DNA of 64,000 nt from contig OU452231.1 in assembly GCA_911728455.2 (NCBI GenBank), forward strand, positions 9,330,963 to 9,394,962. Direction: 5' to 3'. Origin of the DNA: Marthasterias glacialis (Eukaryota > Echinodermata > Asteroidea > Forcipulatida > Asteriidae). Position numbers and translations under genes: made by a program. Below the pieces are notes generated by a model, which did not search any database, was not told the origin of the DNA, and saw only the letters and a program-made list of their open reading frames with translations. This document shows positions 60,101 through 64,000 of this stretch, in pieces. Positions within the stretch are counted from its first letter, which is position 1. Every line of letters begins with the position of its first letter.

Positions 60101-63018
60101 GAAGAGTGTCGAGGTGCCAGAACGGCTCAGTCAGCTTGAGAATTGGTATGATATTCATTCCAACACCATTAACAATTACAGAGTCTCTGTAATTCAAGTC
60201 CTAGTCTTGGTGCAAGACGTTATTATGCGGTTTATTGTTACCTTTCTCTAAGTTATTACACGACCACTGACCACCGCGCTTTACTTGACTCACCGCTAGA
60301 GGGCGCTACAAGTTTTCCGATCTGTGTCGCTCTATAATAAATGGGGTGATAGCGGTTACTGGAATGGTAGGGCCCTGTAGCGAAGTGAGTTTTTTTTCAG
60401 CGATAAGTTTTTTTATTTTTATTTTGTGACTATGCAACAGGAGCGTTTTGAAACAAAGACTATTTAAGTCCAAGAATACATGCGGTTACACATGGGACAT
60501 TTGAGATTTGCATTCAGTGATTCTTGTTTTAATATATCCACATTAATTTGTATGTTATTAGTCTTTGGGAAGAATCTGTGATTAAAAAACTTAATGCGTT
60601 ATGTATGGGCCAACTAGAGACCTTTCCTTTGATAATAATAATAATAACTAGTTCTTATATAGTGCCTTTCACAATAATGTGTCAATGCGCTTTACATTAG
60701 TGCCCTGGTCATTGGGCCAATAACATTCCTGTAATCTTTCTCAGCTCCCTGGGGAGTATACAGCCCGGAGCTGCCATGGCGCTCCAAAGGCTTTTTCAAA
60801 CACACTATCGACCCCTACCCTCGCAGGTGCCCATTTATACCCCTGGGTGAAGAGAAGCAATTATAGTAAAGCATCTTGCTCAAGGACACAAGTGTCATGA
60901 CAAGGATTTGAACCCACACCCTTATGACTTGACCGACAGAACTTGAGTCCGGTGCACTAGACCGCTCGGCCACGACAAGCTCGGCCTTTGACTTGCCCTG
61001 TCATGGCCACAAGCAGCTTTTACCAAAAAGACCACAGCGTCTACAATCGCCAGCAAGATTTGACCTACTTGTACTTATTTGACAACTTCCCTGAACTGAC
61101 AAAGTTCATTTTCTGTGGAAATCATCTACCTTTTCATTTCTAAAACCAGCCAAATTCTTAAAAAATGTTTTGTACATTTTTGCATGGTATGAATTATAGA
61201 GGATCTGAAATAGTCTCTACTTAGAGCAGATCACTGCATTAGTGCAAAGATGTTGTGTCTCCTGCCCCCCCCCCCCACCCCCCAAAAATAGTGTAGCGGT
61301 CACAGAAAATACTCGCAGAAATTAGCCCACCCCCTATTAATTTTTGGTTTGTTTACTAGTTCCACATAATTATTGTAACTGTTTCATGCTATGTTCTCTA
61401 CTAACAATGAATACCTAACCCAGAACCGGCATGAAACAGCAGTAGTGCAACACCCTGGAGACTGCGCAGGGAACTGGTGAGTTGGCAGTGCATGCGATCT
61501 TTAAGTCATTCTGATATATGACTGAAAGATTACAACGCAAGCTATTACTTCAGAGCAACCAACTCATTAGTTTTCCTGTTTCTTTCATTTCAGTTTCATT
61601 AATGTACATTGTCGTGTGACAGACCATTGTCATACCAGGTGTAACAATAGCTTATACTCAAAATGCGTCATTCAAATGTCAGAATTTGCTGAAACTATCC
61701 AATGGCGCAGAGGTACACTGTTTATTTGGACAGAGTCTCTTATGTGTGAGGGACATTTTTATTACGAACACAATATACAAAGAGATAACAATACCACATT
61801 CATCTAAGATGACGTTTTGACATCTTTTCCAGCTTGAAGGAGTTGGACAAGCAAACGGAGAAAACCAACGACCAGCTTCAGGTGAAACTCCAACAGATTC
61901 AGAATGCTCTGAAAGACTTTCTCCGCTCGCCCTCACCGGCCAAAGTCCCTCTAACACCACGCTCTAGTCTCTCAACGATTGGTATGTTCTTAAAAGTCCT
62001 TCTGAGAACTCTATTACTATCGGTTTCGATATGCTCTCCTGCTCAACTGGCCAGTCCCACAAAAGTCCACAGTACACAAGCCATGGGGTTTCAACATGCA
62101 TATAATACCAGCTGTACAAACAGAAGAAACCCATGCACCCAATGCTAGCCTGGAACGTATGGTACTTTGTGGAAATCAGTGGTACCAGTGTATAGGAGGG
62201 TTAAGAATTTAGTGTTAACAGTCACCCTTGGATATTTTCCCGTTTAAATGACCCTCAACTTTTGACTCGATATGTCAAGCTAAAGTAGTCATGGTACGCT
62301 GATTTCAAACATGTGTGTAATATTACTAATAAAATGTGAAAGAATATTTCTTGGTAAACACAATAGAAATTTCCTCTTTTGGGGATAAAATCTTCCTATA
62401 GATCTCTTTCTTGTAAACGTTTTGATAATTTTGTGTAACAAAGTTTGGGATTAATGATAAGACATCTGCTCTAAAATGGCAAAGGTTGTGGGTTCGAATC
62501 CCACCCGGTCAATATGCCTGTGGATTTTTTTCACAGAACTCCAGAAAGTACTGAGTATACAGTGCTTAAACACTTCGTTGTATGGGTAAAACAAGAATAT
62601 TCTTTATCCCCGATGCAAATTTAACATCTATTGGAGATTAACAATATTGCTTTGCTCTCCAGCTGAGACCAAAAGGGAACCCAAGCAAAGTGGAACGTCA
62701 GATGAGGATTTGTGTCCTGAGGGCAACGATTATTCAGGTGCCCGACGGCGCCTGAAGTCCCTAGAAAGGCGAAGAAGTCAGCTCTCCCTACACGCTGTCG
62801 GGGTCAATGCCAAGCAGCGAGAGGCAGCGTTGCTATGCCAACTGAATGAAGAGATGGTGCAAACGTCCCCTCCCTTTGAGTGTCTGATATCAGAGGTGGG
62901 TAGTGACAGGAGCAGTATTGACTCTGGGCACAGCAAGAAGAAGAAGGGGCCCAAGAAGAAAGCCAGCGTACATCCTAATGACACGGAAGGCGCCTCTGGG
63001 AATAAGTTTAACTTTTAG
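36103..63018 (+). CDS. TRPM-family cation channel
   Basis: Twenty-five exons (37581-63018) join without a frame break into 1346 residues; an optional upstream exon at 36103-36125 would add 17. Landmarks: TRPM N-terminal domain from about residue 50 (WLATTFKKK, PTDAYGEIHF, TTKAWIITSGFNAGV, LAPWGYV, DHTHFILIDNG, LCDGSGRAADILA, LALALSWNRVDMA); six membrane segments with S1 near 835, S2 864, S3 905, S4 932, S5 967 and S6 1045; pore motif YGNLFLE (1015-1021) with the cysteine pair C1033/C1040; TRP box VWKF (1084-1087) and LPPPF (1102-1106); and a coiled coil about 1180-1210. No kinase or NUDT9-H domain follows, so it is an enzyme-less TRPM. The protein should act as a tetrameric plasma-membrane cation channel. 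Which invertebrate TRPM clade it belongs to is unresolved. Confidence 0.93.
37003..37138. repeat. GCCGTAGCC-type MITE
   Basis: GGTCGTGTCCGAACTGATGGC at the left, GCTTGATTCGGACATGGCC at the right, arms GGCTTCGGCTGTGGC and GCCTTAGCCGTAGCC. Clean member of the family, just upstream of the first firm TRPM exon. Confidence 0.85.
37553..37724 (+). CDS. TRPM exon 1 (start codon at 37581)
   Basis: The ATG at 37581 in context GACAATGG opens MASILLTQLPERSKFYKPGN. The exon ends GKVIRKK-like at donor AAGGTTGGT, phase 0. Two acceptors precede it: TACAG at 37490 (better pyrimidine tract, open in frame but without a known partner) and TACAG at 37552 (fits the exon at 36103). Serine-rich acidic stretch about residues 22-40. 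Confidence 0.65.
37900..38040 (+). mobile_element. SINE family A, 3' fragment
   Basis: TATTAAGGTGCTACACAAATGGATCTCACA and the tail ATTATTATTATTAC match the 3' part of the copy at 21933-22337. No tRNA-like head. Confidence 0.6.
38049..38137 (+). CDS. TRPM exon 2
   Basis: Acceptor AATTACAG, donor AAAGCGTAAGT, phase 0 to phase 2. Encodes TKKRGTWLATTFKKKTCVQY then VADPGSPVK, matching the WI..TFKKREC start of the TRPM homology region. Confidence 0.9.
38437..39560 (-). pseudogene. Possible minus-strand coding remnant nested in a TRPM intron
   Basis: Minus-strand open segments with splice-like edges lie in TRPM intron 2. One (39366-39174) encodes MGTFGGPPSATYQAWYRYDI and ends NITRSQ before GTAAGT. 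The next (38814-38608) joins in phase 0 after ATTTTTGAG, encoding SDQYLSILLSVKVYNTTHTE, then PCHLIDGKCVTCHPLFCQ and ending PPPACPNK before GTAAGG. Below it a cysteine-rich stretch CGSDKFLCLFCVYCDN follows TTTTCAGAG. Upstream (39560-39367) more protein-like sequence continues (IWCSICGRVYPPP, YFCTRGEECVTEWEHSGG) but in different frames separated by G-runs. This looks like a broken or mis-sequenced gene for a Cys-rich extracellular protein. I cannot name it. Confidence 0.35.
38950..39085. repeat. Short foldback with CTAGGACTAGTC ends
   Basis: CACAAAGCGCTAGGACTAGTC at the left and GGACTAGTTTCGTGAAA at the right are mirrored, with GTTAGGAC motifs repeated in between. Likely a small MITE. Confidence 0.5.
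40477..40830 (+). mobile_element. SINE family A
   Basis: GTCATGGCCTAGCGGTC head, B box GGGTCCCAGTC, body ACACTTGTGTCCTTGAGCAAGATGC and tail with (TTATTA)n. Ends about 40 bp before TRPM exon 3. Confidence 0.85.
40873..41113 (+). CDS. TRPM exon 3
   Basis: Acceptor TTTATGCAG, donor AAAGTGAGT, phase 2 to phase 0. Encodes CFCGRPRGLHLR, a Q/S-rich linker, then VETPTDAYGEIHFKEAVNR. The linker is longer than in relatives and contains GTTGGTAAGAATC, a possible internal donor at 40947; use of it would remove the PTDAYGEIHF motif, so the full exon is preferred. Confidence 0.85.
42018..42182 (+). CDS. TRPM exon 4
   Basis: Acceptor TCATTAG, donor AAGGTGCGA, phase 0 at both ends, 55 codons. Encodes FVRLSDCTDMSLVLKLLTKY and WSLHTPQLVISLTGGGRSFK, matching YVR.S.DT....L..L....W.L..P.L.IS..GG of TRPM. 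Confidence 0.95.
42288..42432 (+). repeat. ~49-bp minisatellite, three units
   Basis: Three consecutive copies of CCCCCTGCAGTTGACCTGTC..AATAATTTTCAGGGTCAAGCC with few differences. Confidence 0.85.
42439..42870. repeat. Rearranged MITE P copy
   Basis: 42439-42664 is the right half of MITE P (AATAAATGAAATAAGATCCAAC through GTTGAGCTGGGGCATTAAG). 42715-42870 is a left half (CATTGGTCAAG..GGTATAAAGATGG..GATAAATCAGTAAA) in the same direction. The halves are in the wrong order for one insertion, so two copies or a rearrangement are involved. Confidence 0.7.
43185..43378 (+). mobile_element. tRNA-derived SINE (family B)
   Basis: Leader AACAAAGATTTTGACAAAATAGGGAGACG, tRNA-like body 43286-43356 with TAGCTCAGTTGGTAGAGG and GGTTCAAATCC and an Asn-like TGTTAATC anticodon region, tail TTTGTTCATCCCAAAATTGAA. 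A reversed copy of the tail (TCAATTTTGGGGTGAACAAAG) sits at 43185-43206, so the element is flanked by inverted tails. Confidence 0.8.
43517..43735 (+). CDS. TRPM exon 5
   Basis: Acceptor TTTTAG, donor ACGGTAAGA, 73 codons in phase 0. Encodes AAFTTKAWIITSGFNAGVPK and KRPKLVCLGLAPWGYV, the GAWI.TGG.N.GV and .IAPWG. signatures of the TRPM N-terminal region. Confidence 0.95.
44558..44870 (+). repeat. Dispersed repeat J, copy 1
   Basis: ACGGGTATTTTAACCAGTTGCC through CTCTGACTTACCTCC matches 63402-63700 in the same orientation, and a shorter copy in reverse is at 55975-56165. An open frame crosses it, but differences between copies change amino acids freely. Confidence 0.75.
44973..45153 (+). CDS. 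TRPM exon 6
   Basis: Acceptor TGTACACAG, donor GAGCGTAAGA, phase 0 to phase 1. Encodes GSYPAEYKVNPIVMKGRRVP and LNPDHTHFILIDNGLMGEPA, matching L...HSHFIL.D.GT.G of TRPM. Confidence 0.95.
45235..45413. repeat. MITE with ATAGACCTTTATC ends, copy 2
   Basis: Reverse complement of the ZIP13-intron copy at 11869-12047, including CAACCATCTTGGTCATG and TTGGTTTGAATGGGAGAAAATC. Confidence 0.85.
45952..46120 (+). CDS. TRPM exon 7
   Basis: Acceptor CTCACACAG, donor GATCCGTAAGT. Encodes QNGLGLPVVVVVLEGGVDTL and REIPTVLCDGSGRAADILAF, matching GVPVV.L..EGG and PVVVCDGSGRA.D.LA. Confidence 0.95.
46347..46485 (+). CDS. TRPM exon 8
   Basis: Acceptor CAAACAG, donor TTGGTAAGA. Encodes ESRTLSEENIEILREKLNNF then FNVKLYSDNMSQLIEDVIAC and IKVKKL; aligns with the I...F.......LF..LM.C...K.L segment. 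Confidence 0.95.
46574..46950 (+). mobile_element. SINE family A
   Basis: GTCGTGGCCGAGCAGCCTAGTCC head, B box GGGTTCGAATTCC, body ACACTTGTGTCCTTGAGCAAGACAC and (TTATTA)n tail. Confidence 0.85.
47111..47183 (+). CDS. TRPM exon 9
   Basis: Acceptor GTCGTTTTAG, donor AAAGGTACGT. Encodes LTVFQMDKGENADLDLAILI then ALLK, matching ITVF......D.D.AILTALLKG. Confidence 0.95.
47460..47960 (-). mobile_element. Non-LTR retrotransposon 3' fragment
   Basis: Minus strand: VTPVLMKLHWLPVKMRTVYN then ILLLTFKAQMV, a stop, APTYLSELVHQCSPNRKLRS and later GQRSFSCSAPILWNNLPVHI. HWLPV, LLLTFKA and APILWN.LP are the C-terminal reverse-transcriptase tail motifs of CR1/jockey-type LINEs. One in-frame stop and no upstream RT domain mark it as a dead 5'-truncated copy. 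Confidence 0.8.
48004..48104 (+). CDS. TRPM exon 10
   Basis: Acceptor AATGTTAG, donor GCGGTGAGT. Completes an A codon, then QAATPTYKLALALSWNRVDM and AERKIFVDDQYWA, matching L.LALAWNRVDIA...IF....W. Confidence 0.95.
49057..49331. repeat. MITE I, copy 1
   Basis: Ends AGTCTTGGTTTCAAGACG and GTCTTGCACCAAGACT. Internal landmarks CACCGCTAGAGGG, CGACACAGATCGGAAGACTTG and GACCACC/GGTGGTC recur in reverse at 60203-60461. Confidence 0.85.
49582..49716 (+). CDS. TRPM exon 11
   Basis: Acceptor TTTTTTTTCAG, donor TCAGTAAGG, 45 codons in phase 0. Encodes PGSLDPFIMQALLQNQVDFL and RLFLEQGVIMKEFLTVSRLR, matching GSLEQAM.DAL...V.FVKLLIENGV....FLT..RL..LYN. Confidence 0.95.
49843..49960. repeat. Foldback (~40-bp arms)
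   Basis: GTTGGTAAGTGATGATGTTTTGGA at the left and TCCAAAATGTCATCACATACCAAC at the right, continued inward by CGGGAAGTGCA and TGCACTTCCGG. Confidence 0.8.
49960..50335 (+). repeat. Tandem repeat, three units of ~112-160 bp
   Basis: Units start near 49964, 50122 and 50236, each with TTAAAGC, GAGTAAGAATT and GTGGCCATCTTTGTCA; the last two also share GACAAATTCACTCTCAGCCTC-like lead-ins. Confidence 0.8.
50425..50478 (+). CDS. TRPM exon 12
   Basis: Eighteen codons between TTATTCCAG and GTAAGA, phase 0 at both ends: ISEQHSLRSYVSLINNTK. This linker aligns with the variable stretch after FLT..RLEELYN. Confidence 0.85.
50788..50938 (+). CDS. TRPM exon 13
   Basis: Acceptor TATGTTCCAG, donor GCAGGTGAGT. 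Encodes ANQPIFLHHISRLVRHLMGF and FTSNQGACLALWSLSSFMAG; a weakly conserved TRPM segment placed by phase and order. Confidence 0.85.
51075..51237 (+). CDS. TRPM exon 14
   Basis: Acceptor TTCTCAATAG, donor GCAGGTGAGT, phase 1 to phase 2. The coding frame is not the longest open one. It reads SHLIQQSQEEYIRSETGYSV then MHFKHPFKELFLCSVLMGR, the latter matching the FPF.ELL.W..LM.R motif of TRPM, which fixes the frame. Confidence 0.9.
51285..51595 (-). mobile_element. SINE family A, reversed
   Basis: Reads in reverse: head complement GCTCAGCCACGACATGC at the right, B box GGATTCAAACCTGG, body AGTGTCTTGCTCAAGGATACAAGTGTC. Confidence 0.8.
51822..51897. repeat. Near-perfect hairpin around a GTAC centre
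   Basis: CCTTTTTTTAGATTTTGACATTATCGG (51822-51848) pairs with CCGATAATGTCAAAATCTAAAAAAAAAGG (51869-51897). The loop is itself self-complementary (GTACGATTATAGTAC). Confidence 0.85.
52065..52202 (+). CDS. TRPM exon 15
   Basis: Acceptor TTCCTCTTAG, donor CAGGGTAAGT. Encodes MDMAEFFWERLDDSISAGIA and ASTILKGIAALSNDTDDILT, aligning with MA.F.WQ.GE..MA.AL.A. Confidence 0.95.
52953..53094 (+). CDS. TRPM exon 16
   Basis: Acceptor TTCCTGCAG, donor AAGGTGAGT. Encodes KFEQLAINVMDECFKTDETF and TEKLIVCPIKPWCGKSILTM, matching F...AVELL...F..DE..A..LL......W...T.L..A. Confidence 0.95.
53150..53500 (-). mobile_element. SINE family A, reversed
   Basis: Right end CCGCTCGGCCACGACACC is the complement of the tRNA-like head; B box GGGATTCGAACCC; body AGTGTCTTGCTCAAGGACACAAGTGTC. 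Best-preserved reversed copy. Confidence 0.88.
54030..54242 (+). CDS. TRPM exon 17 (pre-S1)
   Basis: Acceptor TCTCGTTAG, donor GTAGTGAGT, 71 codons in phase 0. Encodes HFIAHPCAQSVVAKTWLAGV through FFMSPATKFWTFV, matching F.AHTC.Q..L...W.G and the Y.APIVKFWF start of S1. Confidence 0.95.
54372..54500 (+). CDS. TRPM exon 18 (S1-S2)
   Basis: Acceptor ACATTGCAG, donor CAGGTAACC. Encodes LSYIAFLLLYSYVMLETFGP and PEMVLFGWIVTMIIEEIRQ, the first two membrane helices. Confidence 0.95.
55362..55613 (+). CDS. TRPM exon 19 (S3-S4)
   Basis: Acceptor TTTGTTACAG, donor ATGGTAAGA, 84 codons in phase 0. Encodes EWNIMDLITALNGLAAFTLH and FLYYARVLRLFSFSEKLGPI, the S3 helix and the weakly charged S4 with LGP...MI.KM. 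Confidence 0.95.
55975..56165 (-). repeat. Dispersed repeat J, reversed copy
   Basis: GGCTTTGTCAAGTCAGGGTTTC and CTCAAAGAAAAACGAATCTGGC are the complements of parts of 44620-44720. Confidence 0.7.
56318..56498 (+). CDS. TRPM exon 20 (S5, pore)
   Basis: Acceptor CTTTTTCAG, donor GATGGTAAAG. Encodes VFEMILFLCILFVFLMGYGV, then the pore helix IKNIFYMPYFQIYGNLFLEV. The pore glutamate of the YGE motif found in several TRPMs is N1017 here. Confidence 0.95.
56838..57200 (+). mobile_element. SINE family A
   Basis: GTGTCGTGGCCGAGCGGTTAAGATC head with an intact A box, B box GGATTCGAATCCCGG, body TGTGTCCTTGAGCAAGATAC, tail (AATAAT)n. Among the best-preserved copies. Confidence 0.9.
57368..57512. repeat. 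MITE H, short copy
   Basis: Ends TGGAGACTTTCGAACG and CCCCAAAAGTCTCCC with AGGTGGCAGCAGACTT and AAGTCTGCTGCCACCT. Interior of about 70 bp, so it is a deletion derivative of the 33234-33848 copy. Confidence 0.88.
58741..58873 (+). CDS. TRPM exon 21 (pore loop, S6)
   Basis: Acceptor AATCATTCAG, donor TTTAGGTATGG. Encodes DQPPDCDPSISSCAQQHVLL and AAYLLLGNVLLLNLLIAIF. The two cysteines fit the conserved TRPM pore-loop disulfide and LLLNLLIAIF is the S6 signature. Confidence 0.95.
59230..59580 (+). mobile_element. SINE family A, diverged
   Basis: Decayed head, then GGTCATGACACTTGTGTCC, TTGCTTCTCTTAACCCAGG and the (TATTA)n tail. Ends about 35 bp before TRPM exon 22. Confidence 0.75.
59615..59805 (+). 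CDS. TRPM exon 22 (TRP box)
   Basis: Acceptor GATTTTAG, donor AGTGGTAAAG. Encodes SVYDEVQMNSLEVWKFELYF and EFEDRPTLPPPFTIFEHAFY, the TRP helix VWKF and the LPPPF motif of the family. Confidence 0.95.
60013..60145 (+). CDS. TRPM exon 23
   Basis: Acceptor ACATATCTAG, donor AATTGGTATGA. Encodes VLYFSKKMTKALRNFEKDCA and SVEVPERLSQLEN, aligning with the FE..C...Y...K stretch downstream of the TRP helix. Confidence 0.92.
60203..60461. repeat. MITE I, copy 2 (reversed)
   Basis: AGTCTTGGTGCAAGACG at the left and AACAGGAGCGTTTTGAAACAAAGACT at the right; reverse complement of 49057-49331 across the CACCGCTAGAGGG landmark. Confidence 0.85.
60636..60985 (-). mobile_element. SINE family A, reversed
   Basis: (AATAATAATAA) tail at the left, GCATCTTGCTCAAGGACACAAGTGTC, B box GATTTGAACCC, and CCGCTCGGCCACGAC head at the right. 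Confidence 0.88.
61833..61981 (+). CDS. TRPM exon 24 (coiled coil)
   Basis: Acceptor CTTTTCCAG, donor ATTGGTATGT. Encodes LKELDKQTEKTNDQLQVKLQ then IQNALKDFLRSPSPAKVPLT, a coiled coil typical of TRPM tetramerisation followed by a Ser/Pro stretch. Confidence 0.92.
62441..62625 (+). mobile_element. tRNA-like SINE (family C)
   Basis: GATAAGACATCTGCTCTAAAATGG, then B box GGGTTCGAATCCCACC and the family tail CCTGTGGATTTTTTTCACAG..GAGTATACAGTGCTTAAACAC..GATGCAAATTTAACA. Confidence 0.7.
62663..63018 (+). CDS. TRPM terminal exon
   Basis: Acceptor GCTCTCCAG. Encodes an E/R-rich segment (ARRRLKSLERRRSQLSLHAV, REAALLCQLNEEMVQTSPPF) and a lysine cluster (SKKKKGPKKKASVHP), ending NKFNF and TAG. I recognise no enzyme domain; the tail is probably disordered and basic. 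Confidence 0.9.
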
Positions 63019-64000
63019 GTCAAAGGTCATACAGACTATAATTTTTATGAAGTGAGAGTGTGTGATGACACTCCTACACACTCGTTACACTGCGATAAAA
63101 AGCACTCCTAAAATTGGATGTTAAAAAGAATTGGGAAAAACACTTCACAACTCGAAATGAACTCCTAAACCTCATCCGACTGCTATAATAATAGCACTCC
63201 TTAAAATTCAAAGTGAATTTAAAAACAAAATTGAAAAAATATTTTATTCACAGCTATCAATGTGGCGTCTGTTTTACTTTGATCATGTAACCAAAAATGA
63301 CAATCTTCCAATCCTGCAATCCAGTATGCTAATATGAATCGTCAGGTGTACATACGTGCTTAAATTAAACATCATGAACAATCAGATTTTATAAAAGTAC
63401 GTTTTTAACCAGTTGCCAACGGGATTATTTTTTTTGTCCCGTCCCCCTCGCGAGATTCTTTTAGCAAATTGCCGGAAAATGTTTTCTTTGAGGGTACCGC
63501 TGGCAAAAAGAAACCCTGACTTGACAATGCCAAGAGAAGAAAGATTCACTTTGTTGGATCGTCCATTTTGTCGCCCGACCGTGAAAATGTCGAATTCACA
63601 CAGCGTCAAAACATCGGTCGTTGATTACAGCGTAGGAGTGGAACTAAACATGGCTCAATCGCCAGCTCACTCTGACGTACCTCCATCTAGCCAAAATACA
63701 ATGAATGAACAATGGTGGAAGCCTCTCAATGCCTCGGAATCCCCTTCTTGGAACAAAAGGACAAAGATCTATAATCAGGGATTACACAAAAACTGCCCGT
63801 CAATGGCCACAAAATACAAGTAAATGCGCAATGTTTTGTTGTCCCTGTGTTTGTTGATTCAAAGCGTTAGACGGCGTGTGCATGGTCTGTGCACGCTCCG
63901 CAGTTAAATGACCAGGCGACCTTTGCTCCTTCGGTCGGAAATTACATACCAGCGTCGCAAGATGACTTCCGTTTCCAGGCAGGGGAAACATTTGCGTGTT
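63019..64000. other. TRPM 3' flank
   Basis: 3' UTR and beyond. ATTAAA at 63364-63369 is the first plausible poly(A) signal. Repeat J copy 2 begins at 63402; an open frame across 63413-63823 belongs to that repeat. Nothing else is recognised up to the window's edge. Confidence 0.5.
63402..63700 (+). repeat. Dispersed repeat J, copy 2
   Basis: AACCAGTTGCC through CTCTGACGTACCTCC matches 44570-44860 in the same orientation at roughly 70 percent identity. Confidence 0.75.

Overview
The window is animal nuclear DNA from a marine invertebrate deuterostome, most likely an echinoderm and perhaps a sea star. The case rests on intron-rich genes with GT-AG junctions, a high load of short palindromic elements and tRNA-derived SINEs, and AT-rich non-coding DNA; the taxon is an inference. 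Nothing here is prokaryotic.

Three genes can be assembled by joining exons in frame. (1) SLC39A13/ZIP13, a zinc transporter, runs on the plus strand from 11609 to 20519 in eight exons. The 5' exon or exons with the signal peptide and first membrane segment were not found, so the model is 5'-incomplete. (2) A five-coding-exon gene runs on the minus strand from 28980 down to 26142, with a probable 5' UTR exon and a TATA box at 29441-29447. It encodes a 243-residue secreted protein that I do not recognise. Every coding intron is phase 0 and the protein reads as a signal peptide followed by several amphipathic helices and an S/T-rich linker. That is the architecture of four-helix-bundle cytokines, and it is the best candidate for something undescribed. 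(3) A TRPM-family cation channel runs on the plus strand from about 36103 or 37581 to 63018. Its 25 core exons join without a frame break into about 1346 residues, with no C-terminal kinase or NUDT9-H domain.

Layout: 1-11.6 kb is repeat-rich and has no recognised exon. 11.6-20.5 kb is ZIP13. 20.5-26.1 kb is the tail-to-tail interval between ZIP13 and the minus-strand gene, filled with foldback elements. 26.1-29.45 kb is the secreted-protein gene. 29.5-36.1 kb is repeat-rich, with an orphan signal-peptide-like exon at 34417-34477. 36.1-63.0 kb is the TRPM gene, whose introns hold many SINEs, MITEs, a LINE fragment and a possible minus-strand coding remnant (38.4-39.6 kb). 63.0-64.0 kb is the TRPM 3' flank.

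The three genes have no evident shared pathway. ZIP13 moves zinc out of secretory vesicles or the Golgi, TRPM is a cation channel, and the secreted protein is an orphan. The non-coding DNA is dominated by recurrent families: a tRNA-derived SINE (about nine copies), a second tRNA-like SINE with an A-box head, a third with a short B-box, and at least eight palindromic MITE-like families, several present in both orientations around TRPM exons.
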